This document shows positions 27,652 to 35,746 of a DNA stretch of 64,000 nucleotides, piece by piece. Position numbers and translations under genes: made by a program. The stretch spans positions 124,001 through 188,000 of the forward strand of contig DUQG01000014.1 in NCBI GenBank assembly GCA_012837935.1, given 5' to 3'. The DNA is from Bacteroidales bacterium (GTDB lineage: Bacteria > Bacteroidota > Bacteroidia > Bacteroidales > Paludibacteraceae). The notes under the pieces are model-generated. The model had not been told where the DNA came from, ran no database searches, and saw nothing but the letters and a program-made list of their open reading frames with translations. Position 1 is the first letter of the stretch, and every line of letters begins with the position of its first letter.

Positions 27652-27734
27652 ATATTCGATTTACGATTTACGATTGAGTAAGTGAAAGCATTAGTTGTTT
27701 GGGTGTTTTAATGTGTGGATGTTTGGCTGTGGGG
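27652..27734. repeat. Heptad block followed by octad block
   Basis: Heptads ATATTCG, ATTTACG, ATTTACG, ATTGAGT (27652-27679), a short gap, then octads TTGTTTGG, GTGTTTTA, ATGTGTGG, ATGTTTGG, CTGTGGGG (27695-27734). Confidence 0.65.
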
Positions 27735-27796
27735 TGCGTTGTCCACGATAGCTTTCGGGACAGCCAACGATTTTTTCGTTTTTTTTGGTTGAGTTT

Positions 27797-27861
27797 TTCC
27801 CGTAGGGAATAAATATCAATAGAAAATATTTGTTCCCCTAAATCCAAATTCCCGTAGGGAA
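27797..27861. repeat. Two family C hairpins
   Basis: TTCCC-GTA-GGGAA at 27797-27809 followed by TAAATATCAATAGAAAAT, and a second copy at 27849-27861. The flank is the reverse complement of the sequence left of the copy at 47990. Confidence 0.7.
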
Positions 27862-27882
27862 TAAACATCTATAAAATCTAAA

Positions 27883-27963
27883 AGTCTGTTAGTCTATCAG
27901 CACAGCGGTCTGTCAGTGAAACGGTCTGTCTGCGTAGCGGTCTAACAAGCGTAGCGGTCTATT
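27883..27963. repeat. Octad array with 16-bp higher order
   Basis: AGTCTGTT, AGTCTATC, AGCACAGC, GGTCTGTC, AGTGAAAC, GGTCTGTC, TGCGTAGC, GGTCTAAC, then a 9-base AAGCGTAGC and GGTCTATT. GGTCTGTC alternates with NGCGTAGC-like units. Confidence 0.75.
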
Positions 27964-28099
27964 TAATTGTTAATCAATTCTAATAAGCCATAATTTAGCG
28001 AGTTTATTTTATATCTTTGTATGATGTAAACTCGTATTTGCTTGACTATTCAAACAATACGAAAATTCTTAGTAGTTTCAATCTTCAAATACATAACTT

Positions 28100-29881
28100 A
28101 TGACTAAAATCAACGAAAGATTAAGTGCATTACGTGATGCAATGAAAAAAGTGGGTGCATCGGCTTGTATTATTCCCGGAACGGACCCGCATGCGAGCGA
28201 ATATATCGCCGATTATTGGAAAGAAAGAGTGTGGATTAGTGGTTTTGACGGTTCTGCAGGAACAGTGGCGCTTACTTTGGAAAAAGCCGGACTTTGGACA
28301 GATAGTCGTTACTTTTTGCAGGGTGCAGAGCAACTTTCCGGTACGGATATTCAATTGATGAAACAAGGCGAACCCGAAACATTGGACATTGTACCGTGGT
28401 TGACGACTGAACTGAATGCAGGCGATAAAGTGGCAGTAAACGCGGAAATGTTTTCGGTAAATGCTTTTGCCGCAATGAAAACTCAGCTTGCACTAAGTGG
28501 TATTGAGTTGCTGTCGGTTGACTTGCTGAAAGAAGTTTGGACTGACCGTCCCGAATTGCCGAAAAATCCATTTTTTGTTTTTGATGAAAAATATACCGGA
28601 AAATCGGTAGCGGAAAAGCTGAACGAACTGCGTGCCGAAATGAAAAAACTTCACGCGGATGTGTTTGTGATGTCGGCTTTGGATGATATTGCTTGGCTTT
28701 ATAATATTCGCGGAAACGATGTAAGTTACAATCCCGTGGTGATTGCTTACGCTATGGTGGATGAAAATTCGGCGACATTATTTATAAATCCCGAAAAAAT
28801 AACCCCTGAAACGCAAGCATATTTAGACGAAAATAATATTACGGTAAAAGCTTACGATGCTGTTCAGGATGAATTGAGAAAAATCGACACGTCGAAATCC
28901 GTATTGGTGGATGGCGCTAAATTTAACCAATCGCTCTACGAATCCATTCCCGCAGCTTGCACGAAACGCACGGCTATGTCGCCTGTTTTCAAACTGAAAG
29001 CAGTAAAAAATGGGGTAGAGATGAGCGGTGTTCGCAAAGCCATGATTAAAGACGGTGTGGCGATGACACGCTTTTTCAGATGGCTATTTAAATCGCTGAA
29101 AAAAGGCGAGACATTGACTGAAATTTCTATTTCGGACAAGCTGCGCTCTTTCCGTGAAGATCAGCGAGATTTCAAAGGCGAAAGTTTCGGAACGATTGCA
29201 GGATACGCCGGACACGGTGCGATTGTTCACTACTCGGCTACGCCGGAAAGCGATGCTACACTGAAAAGAGAAGGCATTCTTTTGCTTGATTCGGGCGGGC
29301 AATATTTAGACGGAACAACCGATATCACTCGTACGGTGGCATTGGGTAAAGTTTCCAAAAAAGCAAAACACGACTATACGCTTGTTCTGAAAGGGCATAT
29401 CCAATTAGCAATGGCGAAATTCCCCGTAAATACGCGCGGTTCGCAGTTGGATATTTTGGCTCGTAAAGCGATGTGGGACGAATGTATCAACTACGGACAT
29501 GGTACAGGTCACGGCATCGGGCACTTCCTGAATGTACACGAAGGACCACAAAGTATCCGCATGGACGAAAATCCGATAACATTGCAGCCGGGAATGATAC
29601 TTTCTAACGAACCCGGACTTTACAGAACGGATAAATACGGTATCCGCATTGAAAATTTGGTGCAGGTAATTCCGGCAGAGAAAACTGAATTTGGTCAGTT
29701 CCTACAATTTGAAACGCTGACACTCTGCTACATCGACACAAAATTAGTGGATAAAGAGATGTTGACGGAAGAAGAAGTGAATTGGCTGAATGAATATCAC
29801 CAACGAGTTTACGATAAACTGTACTCTTACCTTTCTGAAAAAGAGCGTGAATGGCTTGCTAAGAAAACACAAGCAATTTAA
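28100..29881 (+). CDS. Xaa-Pro aminopeptidase (M24B, aminopeptidase P)
   Basis: Removes an N-terminal residue next to proline. 593 residues, the long three-domain form: two creatinase-like N-domains (FDGSAGTVALTLEKAGLWTDSRYF; ALDDIAWLYNIRGNDV) and the pita-bread catalytic domain. Metal ligands: Asp in LLLDSGGQYLDGTTDITRT (two), His in GTGHGIGHFLNVHEGP, Glu in SNEPGLYR and Glu in GIRIENLV. No signal peptide, so cytosolic. A strong terminator follows. Confidence 0.94.
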   Translation: MTKINERLSALRDAMKKVGASACIIPGTDPHASEYIADYWKERVWISGFDGSAGTVALTLEKAGLWTDSRYFLQGAEQLSGTDIQLMKQGEPETLDIVPWLTTELNAGDKVAVNAEMFSVNAFAAMKTQLALSGIELLSVDLLKEVWTDRPELPKNPFFVFDEKYTGKSVAEKLNELRAEMKKLHADVFVMSALDDIAWLYNIRGNDVSYNPVVIAYAMVDENSATLFINPEKITPETQAYLDENNITVKAYDAVQDELRKIDTSKSVLVDGAKFNQSLYESIPAACTKRTAMSPVFKLKAVKNGVEMSGVRKAMIKDGVAMTRFFRWLFKSLKKGETLTEISISDKLRSFREDQRDFKGESFGTIAGYAGHGAIVHYSATPESDATLKREGILLLDSGGQYLDGTTDITRTVALGKVSKKAKHDYTLVLKGHIQLAMAKFPVNTRGSQLDILARKAMWDECINYGHGTGHGIGHFLNVHEGPQSIRMDENPITLQPGMILSNEPGLYRTDKYGIRIENLVQVIPAEKTEFGQFLQFETLTLCYIDTKLVDKEMLTEEEVNWLNEYHQRVYDKLYSYLSEKEREWLAKKTQAI

Positions 29882-29897
29882 TATGAGAATTTTAGAG

Positions 29898-29925
29898 AAA
29901 ACCGAAGTTGAACTTCGGTTTTTTT
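29898..29925 (+). terminator. Terminator of the aminopeptidase gene
   Basis: AAAACCGAAGT, loop TGA, ACTTCGGTTTT, then T run; starts 17 bp after the stop. Confidence 0.9.
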
Positions 29926-29973
29926 GTGCCTGTTAAAGGCGAGATTTTTCAAGGTAGAGCAAGAAATTCTCTG

Positions 29974-29981
29974 TATATTTG
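29974..29981 (+). promoter_or_regulatory. Possible -7 box for the ABC importer operon
   Basis: TATATTTG fits TAnnTTTG; no clear -33 partner. It would give a leader of about 170 bases containing the nested hairpin at 29994-30143. Confidence 0.4.
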
Positions 29982-29993
29982 CAATAATGTTTT

Positions 29994-30143
29994 AAAACAT
30001 AGAAAACAATAGTTTAATTTTATTTTTTCGTTTTATATAGATTTCGAGAACATAGTTTAAAAATATCGAAGATATTTTTCTCTATGTTTCCGAAAACAAG
30101 AGAATTGGTGCGAGTTTTTCTATGTTTTCTATTGTTTTTAAAA
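29994..30143 (+). promoter_or_regulatory. Nested hairpin leader before the binding-protein gene
   Basis: Outer arms CATAGAAAACAATAG (29998-30012) and CTATGTTTTCTATTG (30120-30134) pair with two single-base bulges. Inside, AACATAG-TTT-AAAAATATC (30049-30067) pairs with GATATTTTT-CT-CTATGTT (30071-30088) around a GAA loop. The element ends 17 bp before the ATG. It does not contain a cobalamin-riboswitch box. Confidence 0.5.
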
Positions 30144-30160
30144 ATGTAATGTTACGAGTT

Positions 30161-31285
30161 ATGAAAAAAATAAGCTTTATACTTTTTACCGTTTTGCTGT
30201 TTGCAGGCTGTACGCAGAAAGAAAAACAAAATCAAAATGAAAAAAAGGAAAACCTGCAAGAACTTTCGTATGCAGTTGGTTTTTCCATTACCAATCACGA
30301 TGAATATAAGGAAATTACTCTTTACAATCCGTGGGAAAACGGCGAGATATTTGCCAATTATTATTTGGTAAAAGATGAAAATACCGAAGTTCCTGCCGAT
30401 GGTCTGAAAGTGAAAATTCCGCTTGAAAATATTGCTACAACTGCAGTTACTCAACTTGAGTTTTTAAGCTTACTGTCAGAGATTGAGAGCATTAACGGAA
30501 TTTGTAACCCGAATTTGGTCTATAATGCAGATGTGCAAAATCGTTTTTCCAAAGGCGAAATCAGTGATTTGGGTGATTCGTTTTCTATCAATGTAGAAAG
30601 AACGATTTTGCTGCGACCACAAGCGTTGATGATGAGTGGACACAATCAGATTGATGCAAATGTGGAACGAATAAAGCAGGCGGGTGTTCCTGTTATTTAT
30701 AATAATGAATGGATGGAAACTTCGCTACTTGGCAGGGCAGAATGGATTAAGTTGGTAGCGGTGTTTTTCGATAAGTCAGAAATGGCGGACAGTATTTTCA
30801 GTGAGATTGAGAAAAACTACAACTCCATGAAGGAAAAAGCGGTTCACGTGATAAATAAACCAAAAATCATGGCAGGTTCCAATTTCCGTGGAACGTGGTA
30901 TGTTCCTGCTGGCAGAAACTTTATGAGTCAACTTTTCAGGGATGCCGGAGCTGATTACTTTTATGCAAATGACACGACTTCGGGAAGTTTGCCGCTGAAT
31001 GTGGAATTGGTGCTGAAAAACTTTTCCGATACGGAATTTTGGCTAAATTGCAACTTTAGTACGAAAAATGAACTGATTAAGGCTGACAGTAAGCATGCGC
31101 TGTTTCGTGCCGTAAAAGAAGACAAGGTCTATAACTTCAACAAAAGACTGCTGCCTTCGTCTGCCAACGACTTTTGGGAAAGTGCCGTGGCGCGACCCGA
31201 TTTGCTTTTGGCGGATGTAATTGCCATTTTACATCCGGAAATTTTGCCTGAGCATGAATTGGTTTATGCAGCCAAATTGGAATAG
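30161..31285 (+). CDS. ABC importer substrate-binding lipoprotein (iron-chelate/cobalamin type)
   Basis: 374 residues. MKKISFILFTVLLFAGCTQ is a lipoprotein signal with the cysteine at 17; this fixes the start at 30161 instead of 30122. The two-lobe class III (BtuF/FepB) fold is visible: IESINGICNPNLVYN, then RPQALMMSGHNQIDANVERIKQAGVPVIYNNEWMETSLLGRAEWIKLVAVFF, the long linking helix, and the C-lobe PKIMAGSNFRGTWYVPAGRNFMSQLFRDAGADY. The ligand may be a ferric siderophore, haem or cobalamin; sequence does not decide. The permease and ATPase follow after an inserted lipoprotein gene. Confidence 0.88.
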   Translation: MKKISFILFTVLLFAGCTQKEKQNQNEKKENLQELSYAVGFSITNHDEYKEITLYNPWENGEIFANYYLVKDENTEVPADGLKVKIPLENIATTAVTQLEFLSLLSEIESINGICNPNLVYNADVQNRFSKGEISDLGDSFSINVERTILLRPQALMMSGHNQIDANVERIKQAGVPVIYNNEWMETSLLGRAEWIKLVAVFFDKSEMADSIFSEIEKNYNSMKEKAVHVINKPKIMAGSNFRGTWYVPAGRNFMSQLFRDAGADYFYANDTTSGSLPLNVELVLKNFSDTEFWLNCNFSTKNELIKADSKHALFRAVKEDKVYNFNKRLLPSSANDFWESAVARPDLLLADVIAILHPEILPEHELVYAAKLE

Positions 31286-31332
31286 AATTATCAATCGAAG
31301 TTAAATAAAGAAAATAATATTATGAAACCGAC

Positions 31333-31381
31333 ATGATTAAAATAATCATTAAACACACTTGAGAATGATTATTTTAATCAT
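31333..31381. promoter_or_regulatory. Paired 17-bp palindromes, possible Fur-type operators
   Basis: Two arms ATGATTAAAATAATCATT (31333-31350) and AATGATTATTTTAATCAT (31364-31381) are perfect reverse complements, and each is itself a dyad (ATGATTA-3-TAATCAT). Each resembles a 7-1-7 Fur/PerR box. They lie 47 bp past the binding-protein stop and 42 bp before the next gene. Confidence 0.5.
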
Positions 31382-31423
31382 CAAAGGTTCCATACACCGA
31401 AATTTAAAAAATAAAATAATCGT

Positions 31424-32410
31424 ATGAAAAAAATTAAATTTTTATTGACAATCGCTATTGTGGGACTGACCTTGATTGCTTGTAAAAAAGAAAAAGCAGA
31501 AGTTCCTACACTTAAAACACACAATATTTCTGATATTGAACAGACTGTTGCGAAAGGTAGCGGCGAGATTTTATCTGTTGGTAGTTCGGCAGTATTGAGC
31601 GCTGGTGTTTGTTGGGATACCAATGAAAATCCGACTATAAATAACTTTAAAACAACGGATAAAGTATCCGGTAATCTATTTATTAGCGAGTTGACCAACC
31701 TTAAACCCAATACGAAATACTACGTAAGAGCCTATGCTATAAATGGTGAAGGTGTAGGCTACGGACAGCAGGTTAGTTTTCGGACATTAGCAGTAGTAAA
31801 AGCAGATATTAAGTTGTTTTCGCCTGAAAGTGTTACTTCCGGAACTATTGAGAAGATTAGTGCCGAAATAGTAAGTGATGGCGGTTCTCCGATTACAGAA
31901 TGTGGTTTTGTATGGGGAAAAGATAAAGAACCAAGCATTGAAGCCGATACAATAAGAAAATCAACACTTGAAGGCAATAAATTCTCTGCAAAAATAGAAG
32001 GAATGATGCCGGATAGCACTTATTTTATTAGAGCTTACGCCGTTAGCGAAGCCGGAGTGTCGTACAGTACGCTATTTCATAAAGTAACAATGAAATCTGT
32101 AGCCAATGAGATTACAATTACAAAAATGGATTCGATAACAGATGTGTCTGCATTCTTTTTGGTGGCAGCTAAATCGGCAGATAGCTTTTATCCGATTACA
32201 GAGAGAGGTGTTCATTGGTCGTTGCAAACAGATTCAATTGTATCCGATAATCATGTGACTGCAGTAGAAATAAAAGATGTTTTTGAGGTGCATATAAAAG
32301 GATTGAAACCCAACACAAAATACTTTGTAATGCCTTACGCTAAAAATAAATACGGCATCAAGTATGGAAAGGAAACAACGTTTGTTACCTTAAAAGAAAG
32401 TGGAAAGTAA
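31424..32410 (+). CDS. Surface lipoprotein with three fibronectin-like repeats
   Basis: 328 residues. Lipoprotein signal MKKIKFLLTIAIVGLTLIAC with acylated Cys20 followed by KKEK, a charged stretch of the kind seen in surface-exported Bacteroidota lipoproteins. Three repeats of about 95 residues follow, each with a G-x-x-W motif and a YxVRAYA-type strand: AGVCWDTNENP / NTKYYVRAYAINGEGVGYG, CGFVWGKDKEP / STYFIRAYAVSEAGVSYS, RGVHWSLQTDS / NTKYFVMPYAKNKYGIKYG. This is a fibronectin-III-like pattern common in Bacteroidota. It sits between the binding protein and permease of an ABC importer, which suggests a surface ligand-capture role (inference). Confidence 0.8.
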   Translation: MKKIKFLLTIAIVGLTLIACKKEKAEVPTLKTHNISDIEQTVAKGSGEILSVGSSAVLSAGVCWDTNENPTINNFKTTDKVSGNLFISELTNLKPNTKYYVRAYAINGEGVGYGQQVSFRTLAVVKADIKLFSPESVTSGTIEKISAEIVSDGGSPITECGFVWGKDKEPSIEADTIRKSTLEGNKFSAKIEGMMPDSTYFIRAYAVSEAGVSYSTLFHKVTMKSVANEITITKMDSITDVSAFFLVAAKSADSFYPITERGVHWSLQTDSIVSDNHVTAVEIKDVFEVHIKGLKPNTKYFVMPYAKNKYGIKYGKETTFVTLKESGK

Positions 32411-32438
32411 ACGGATGTTTTTTTACAGAAATAACTGA

Positions 32439-33431
32439 ATGAAACGGACAAAAAATTCAATAATTTTTATCGTATTGATTTTGCTTTTAGTGCTGTTCTT
32501 TGCCATTGATTTGGCATGGGGCAGCATTTTTATTCCCTTAAATGAAGTAGTTACAACTTTTTTGGGAAATGGAACAGATGAAATCAACACAGAGATTTTA
32601 TTGAATTTTAGACTTCCAAAAGCTATTACAGCTGTTCTTGCCGGGGCTTCGCTTTCCGTGGCAGGATTGATGATGCAGATTTTGTTTCGAAATCCGCTTG
32701 CAGACCCGTATGTCTTGGGTGTGAGTTCCGGTGCAAGTTTGGGTGTAGCTTTGGTAGTGATGTCAAGTGGTGTATTGTTGGGAAGTGCAGGCTCGTGGAT
32801 TACGATTTTGGCGGCTGTGGCTGGTGCATCCGTTGTAATGTTGCTTGTGGTAGGCGTTTCTTTCAAAGTGCAGCAGGCGGTTTCCTTGCTTATTCTGGGA
32901 ATTATGTTTGGTACGATTGTGTCAAGTTTGGTGGGCGTTTTACAATATTTCAGTAATCCTGATGCAATTAAAATGTTTATTATGTGGAATTTGGGAAGTT
33001 TGAGTGCCGTAACTTGGCAGCATTTGCAAATTCTCACACCTGTAATTCTTGCCGGTTTGCTGACTGTTTTTCTTATTCAAAAAAGATTGGACGGCTTGCT
33101 ACTTGGTGAAAATTACGCAAAAGCTTTGGGAATTTCGATTATTCAAACACGTATAATTATCGTGCTGACAACAAGTGTGCTCGCCGGAGCAATCACGGCT
33201 TTTACAGGACCCATCGGCTTTGTGGGAATAGCCATTCCGCATATTGCACGTGGTATTTTCAAAACATCAAGCCACCGAATTTTAATTCCTACATCTATTT
33301 TAATGGGTGCTATTTTGATATTGATTTGTGATGTGATTTCACAAATTCCGACTTATACATTGCCTATCAATACGATTAGTTCGCTGTTTGGTGCACCGAT
33401 TATTATTTGGGTTATTCTTAGAAAAAAATAG
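32439..33431 (+). CDS. FecCD-family ABC permease (iron-chelate/cobalamin type)
   Basis: 330 residues with ten transmembrane helices of the BtuC/FecCD type. Typical blocks: RLPKAITAVLAGASLSVAGLMMQILFRNPLADPYVLGVSSGAS near the N-terminus and GPIGFVGIAIPHIARGIF, the cytoplasmic L-loop that contacts the ATPase. It forms a homodimeric channel with the ATPase encoded 3 bp downstream. Confidence 0.93.
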   Translation: MKRTKNSIIFIVLILLLVLFFAIDLAWGSIFIPLNEVVTTFLGNGTDEINTEILLNFRLPKAITAVLAGASLSVAGLMMQILFRNPLADPYVLGVSSGASLGVALVVMSSGVLLGSAGSWITILAAVAGASVVMLLVVGVSFKVQQAVSLLILGIMFGTIVSSLVGVLQYFSNPDAIKMFIMWNLGSLSAVTWQHLQILTPVILAGLLTVFLIQKRLDGLLLGENYAKALGISIIQTRIIIVLTTSVLAGAITAFTGPIGFVGIAIPHIARGIFKTSSHRILIPTSILMGAILILICDVISQIPTYTLPINTISSLFGAPIIIWVILRKK

Positions 33432-33434
33432 ACT

Positions 33435-34406
33435 ATGCCAATTCTTTCTACATATAATCTCGCTATTGGTTACGGCAAAGCTAAGACTAAAAGCATTGTA
33501 CAGCAAGGACTTAATTTGCAACTTTTCAAAGGTGAAATGGTTTGTCTGCTTGGTCCGAACGGCTGTGGAAAATCAACTCTGATGCGTACCTTGGCAGGAA
33601 TCCAAAAAGCACACGAAGGCAAAATTACGATTGACGGAAAGTCGATTGCAGAATACACTCAGAAAGAAATAGCTTTGAAAATAGCACTTGTGCTTACGGA
33701 TAGAGTGGAAGTGGAAAATGCCACGGTTTGGGATATTGTGGCGCTTGGTCAGCATCCGTACACCCGTTGGATTGGCGGAATGACCGAAAAAGGAAAAGCC
33801 AAAATCAAAGATGCCATTCGCTTGGTTAATTTGGAGCATTTCACATCGCGATTGTTTGGCAGCCTTTCTGATGGCGAAAAGCAGCGAGTGATGATTGCAA
33901 AGGCGTTGGCGCAGGATACACCTTTGATTTTTTTAGATGAACCTACGGCTCACCTTGATTTGCCTAATCGGGTGGAAATTATGATGTTATTGCACAAATT
34001 GGCACATGAAACGGGTAAAGCAATTATCATTTCTACCCACGAACTCGATATGGCGCTGCAGGCGGCGGACAGAATTTGGTTGATGAAAAGTCGGGGTGGA
34101 GTAGTGAGTGGCGTTCCTGAAGATTTGGTACTAAATGGCACATTTAATGAAGTGTTTAAGAGTGATGCCTACTATTTCAATGCAACGAATGGAAATTTCT
34201 CGATGAATTACACACTTTCTAAGAAAATAAGTGTCAGTTCGCAAGATAAAACAAAACTATATTGGACATTTAGAGCCTTGGCACGTGCAGGTTTTAGTGT
34301 GGAAAATAAGGCAAAAGACCATATTGAAATTACTGAAAAAGGCTGGATGTATAATGATAAACTTTATGAAAGCATTGAATCTTTGCTTGGCGAACTTGAT
34401 GGATAA
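33435..34406 (+). CDS. ABC importer ATP-binding protein
   Basis: 323 residues. Walker A GPNGCGKST at 40-48, Q-loop after VLTDRVE region, signature LSDGE at 144-148, Walker B LIFLDEPTAHLD near 164-175 and the H-loop in IISTHELDMAL. The last 65 residues form an extra C-terminal domain (ALARAGFSVENKAKDHIEITEKGW) seen in many Bacteroidota FecE/BtuD-like ATPases; its function is unknown. It pairs with the FecCD permease upstream. Confidence 0.93.
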   Translation: MPILSTYNLAIGYGKAKTKSIVQQGLNLQLFKGEMVCLLGPNGCGKSTLMRTLAGIQKAHEGKITIDGKSIAEYTQKEIALKIALVLTDRVEVENATVWDIVALGQHPYTRWIGGMTEKGKAKIKDAIRLVNLEHFTSRLFGSLSDGEKQRVMIAKALAQDTPLIFLDEPTAHLDLPNRVEIMMLLHKLAHETGKAIIISTHELDMALQAADRIWLMKSRGGVVSGVPEDLVLNGTFNEVFKSDAYYFNATNGNFSMNYTLSKKISVSSQDKTKLYWTFRALARAGFSVENKAKDHIEITEKGWMYNDKLYESIESLLGELDG

Positions 34407-34444
34407 AGACATTTTAAAATAAATCAAAATAAAACGACTTTACC

Positions 34445-35716
34445 GTGAAAAAGAAAATATATCTACTCATTTTTATCAGTGCACTTTGCATTTCCTGTTC
34501 TTCAAAAGCAAATATCGCGGCTTCTTCTAAAAGTAAAAGCGCTATAGAAGCAGAGCAACAGCAGATAGCGCTACAAAATGCTGTGATTGATTACGGTATG
34601 AAATTCCTGAAAACGCCGTATCGCTATGGTGGCACTACTGCTCGCGGATTTGATTGTTCGGGTTTTACTTCCTATGTTTATAAGAACTTTGGCTACTCGC
34701 TTGGACGTTCGTCAAGGGATCAGGCAGAGCAGTTTCCGTTTGTGGCAAAGAAAGATTTAACACGAGGTGATTTGGTTTTTTTTGAAGGAAGAAGTAGAAA
34801 TGGTAGAGTGGGGCATGTAGGTATTGTAACGGAAAATAAAGGAAACGGCGAGTTTGAATTTATCCACTCTTCAGTTAATAAAGGAGTAATTATCTCTTCT
34901 TCAACTGAGCCTTACTACGCCAATCGCTATTTGAAAGCAGGGCGGGTAATTGACCAAAAATCCTTTGTTGCAACGGCTTCTTCGAGCACATCCACTGTTT
35001 CAACAGATTCAAAACCGGTTGTTAGTAAACCCAAAGACACAGTAACTGATAACCAATACATTAGTGATGCTCGTTTTCACACCGTAAAACGAGGCGAATC
35101 GCTTTCTATTATTTCCAAAAAATACGATGTGCCGATTTCTACTTTGATGTACCTAAATAATTTGAAATCGAAGCGAATAAAAAGAGGACAGCGATTAATG
35201 GTGGCTGAGGCAGTAGAAAAACCGAATTTAAAATTTGTTGTACAAGCTGATACACCGATAGTTGTAATGGGAACTGCAAAGTCGGAAGTAGTTGATAATA
35301 AAGCGTCAGATTTGGTTGAAACATCAATAAAAAAATCATCAAGCACGCCTGAACCAACAAAACAAATTGTAGCAAAAAACCATAAAGTTGTTGCAGGTGA
35401 ATCACTCTATGTCATTGCACGGAAATATAATATGTCTGTAGATGACCTCAAAAGTCTTAATGGACTTACATCCAATACGATTACGGTGGGTCAGAAACTA
35501 AAAGTAGCAAAAGCTGAAACTCAACAAGAAGTGTCGCTAGAAAAAACAGCAACAACTTCTTTAAATCAACCCGTAGTTCACACGGTAAAATCTGGCGAAA
35601 CACTCTACGCCATTGCCAGAACGTATCAATGTACTGTCAAGGAAATTAAAGAGTGGAATCCCGGTTTGAGCGATAGAATAAAAGTGGGAGATAAAATAAA
35701 AATAGCTAAGAATTAA
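34445..35716 (+). CDS. NlpC/P60 peptidoglycan hydrolase with three LysM domains
   Basis: 423 residues. Lipoprotein signal MKKKIYLLIFISALCISC. The NlpC/P60 domain is at about 45-165, with catalytic Cys71 in FDCSGF and His124 in VGHVGIV, plus a third polar residue at FIHSS. Three LysM domains follow: HTVKRGESLSIISKKYDVP (about 215), HKVVAGESLYVIARKYNMS (about 315) and HTVKSGETLYAIARTYQCT (about 378), separated by Ser/Thr/Val-rich linkers. Predicted D,L-endopeptidase anchored in a membrane and bound to peptidoglycan. The stop codon lies at the centre of a perfect palindrome. Confidence 0.94.
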   Translation: MKKKIYLLIFISALCISCSSKANIAASSKSKSAIEAEQQQIALQNAVIDYGMKFLKTPYRYGGTTARGFDCSGFTSYVYKNFGYSLGRSSRDQAEQFPFVAKKDLTRGDLVFFEGRSRNGRVGHVGIVTENKGNGEFEFIHSSVNKGVIISSSTEPYYANRYLKAGRVIDQKSFVATASSSTSTVSTDSKPVVSKPKDTVTDNQYISDARFHTVKRGESLSIISKKYDVPISTLMYLNNLKSKRIKRGQRLMVAEAVEKPNLKFVVQADTPIVVMGTAKSEVVDNKASDLVETSIKKSSSTPEPTKQIVAKNHKVVAGESLYVIARKYNMSVDDLKSLNGLTSNTITVGQKLKVAKAETQQEVSLEKTATTSLNQPVVHTVKSGETLYAIARTYQCTVKEIKEWNPGLSDRIKVGDKIKIAKN

Positions 35717-35730
35717 TTCTTAGCTATTTT
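35699..35730. terminator. Perfect 16-bp palindrome over the stop codon
   Basis: AAAATAGCTAAGAATT and its exact reverse complement are directly joined, with the TAA stop (35714-35716) at the dyad axis, followed by more T. It separates two convergent genes and should terminate in both directions. Confidence 0.75.
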
Positions 35731-35746
35731 TTATTTGAAAGTATTC

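Larger units (their letters stand above)
27537..28099. other. Repeat-filled 563-bp gap
   Basis: Divergent spacer holding, in order, heptads (27652-27679), octads (27695-27734), an imperfect hairpin (27735-27770), two family C hairpins and a long octad array. TATCTTTG at 28012-28019 is a likely -7 box for the aminopeptidase. Confidence 0.6.

Noticed and set aside
27668-27868. Minus-strand frame of 66 codons
   Set aside because: Consists of repeat-island sequence; basic, no ribosome-binding site, no similarity that I recognise.
29994-30143. Cobalamin riboswitch before the ABC importer
   Set aside because: No B12-box or GC-rich core; the region is AT-rich with only simple nested stems.
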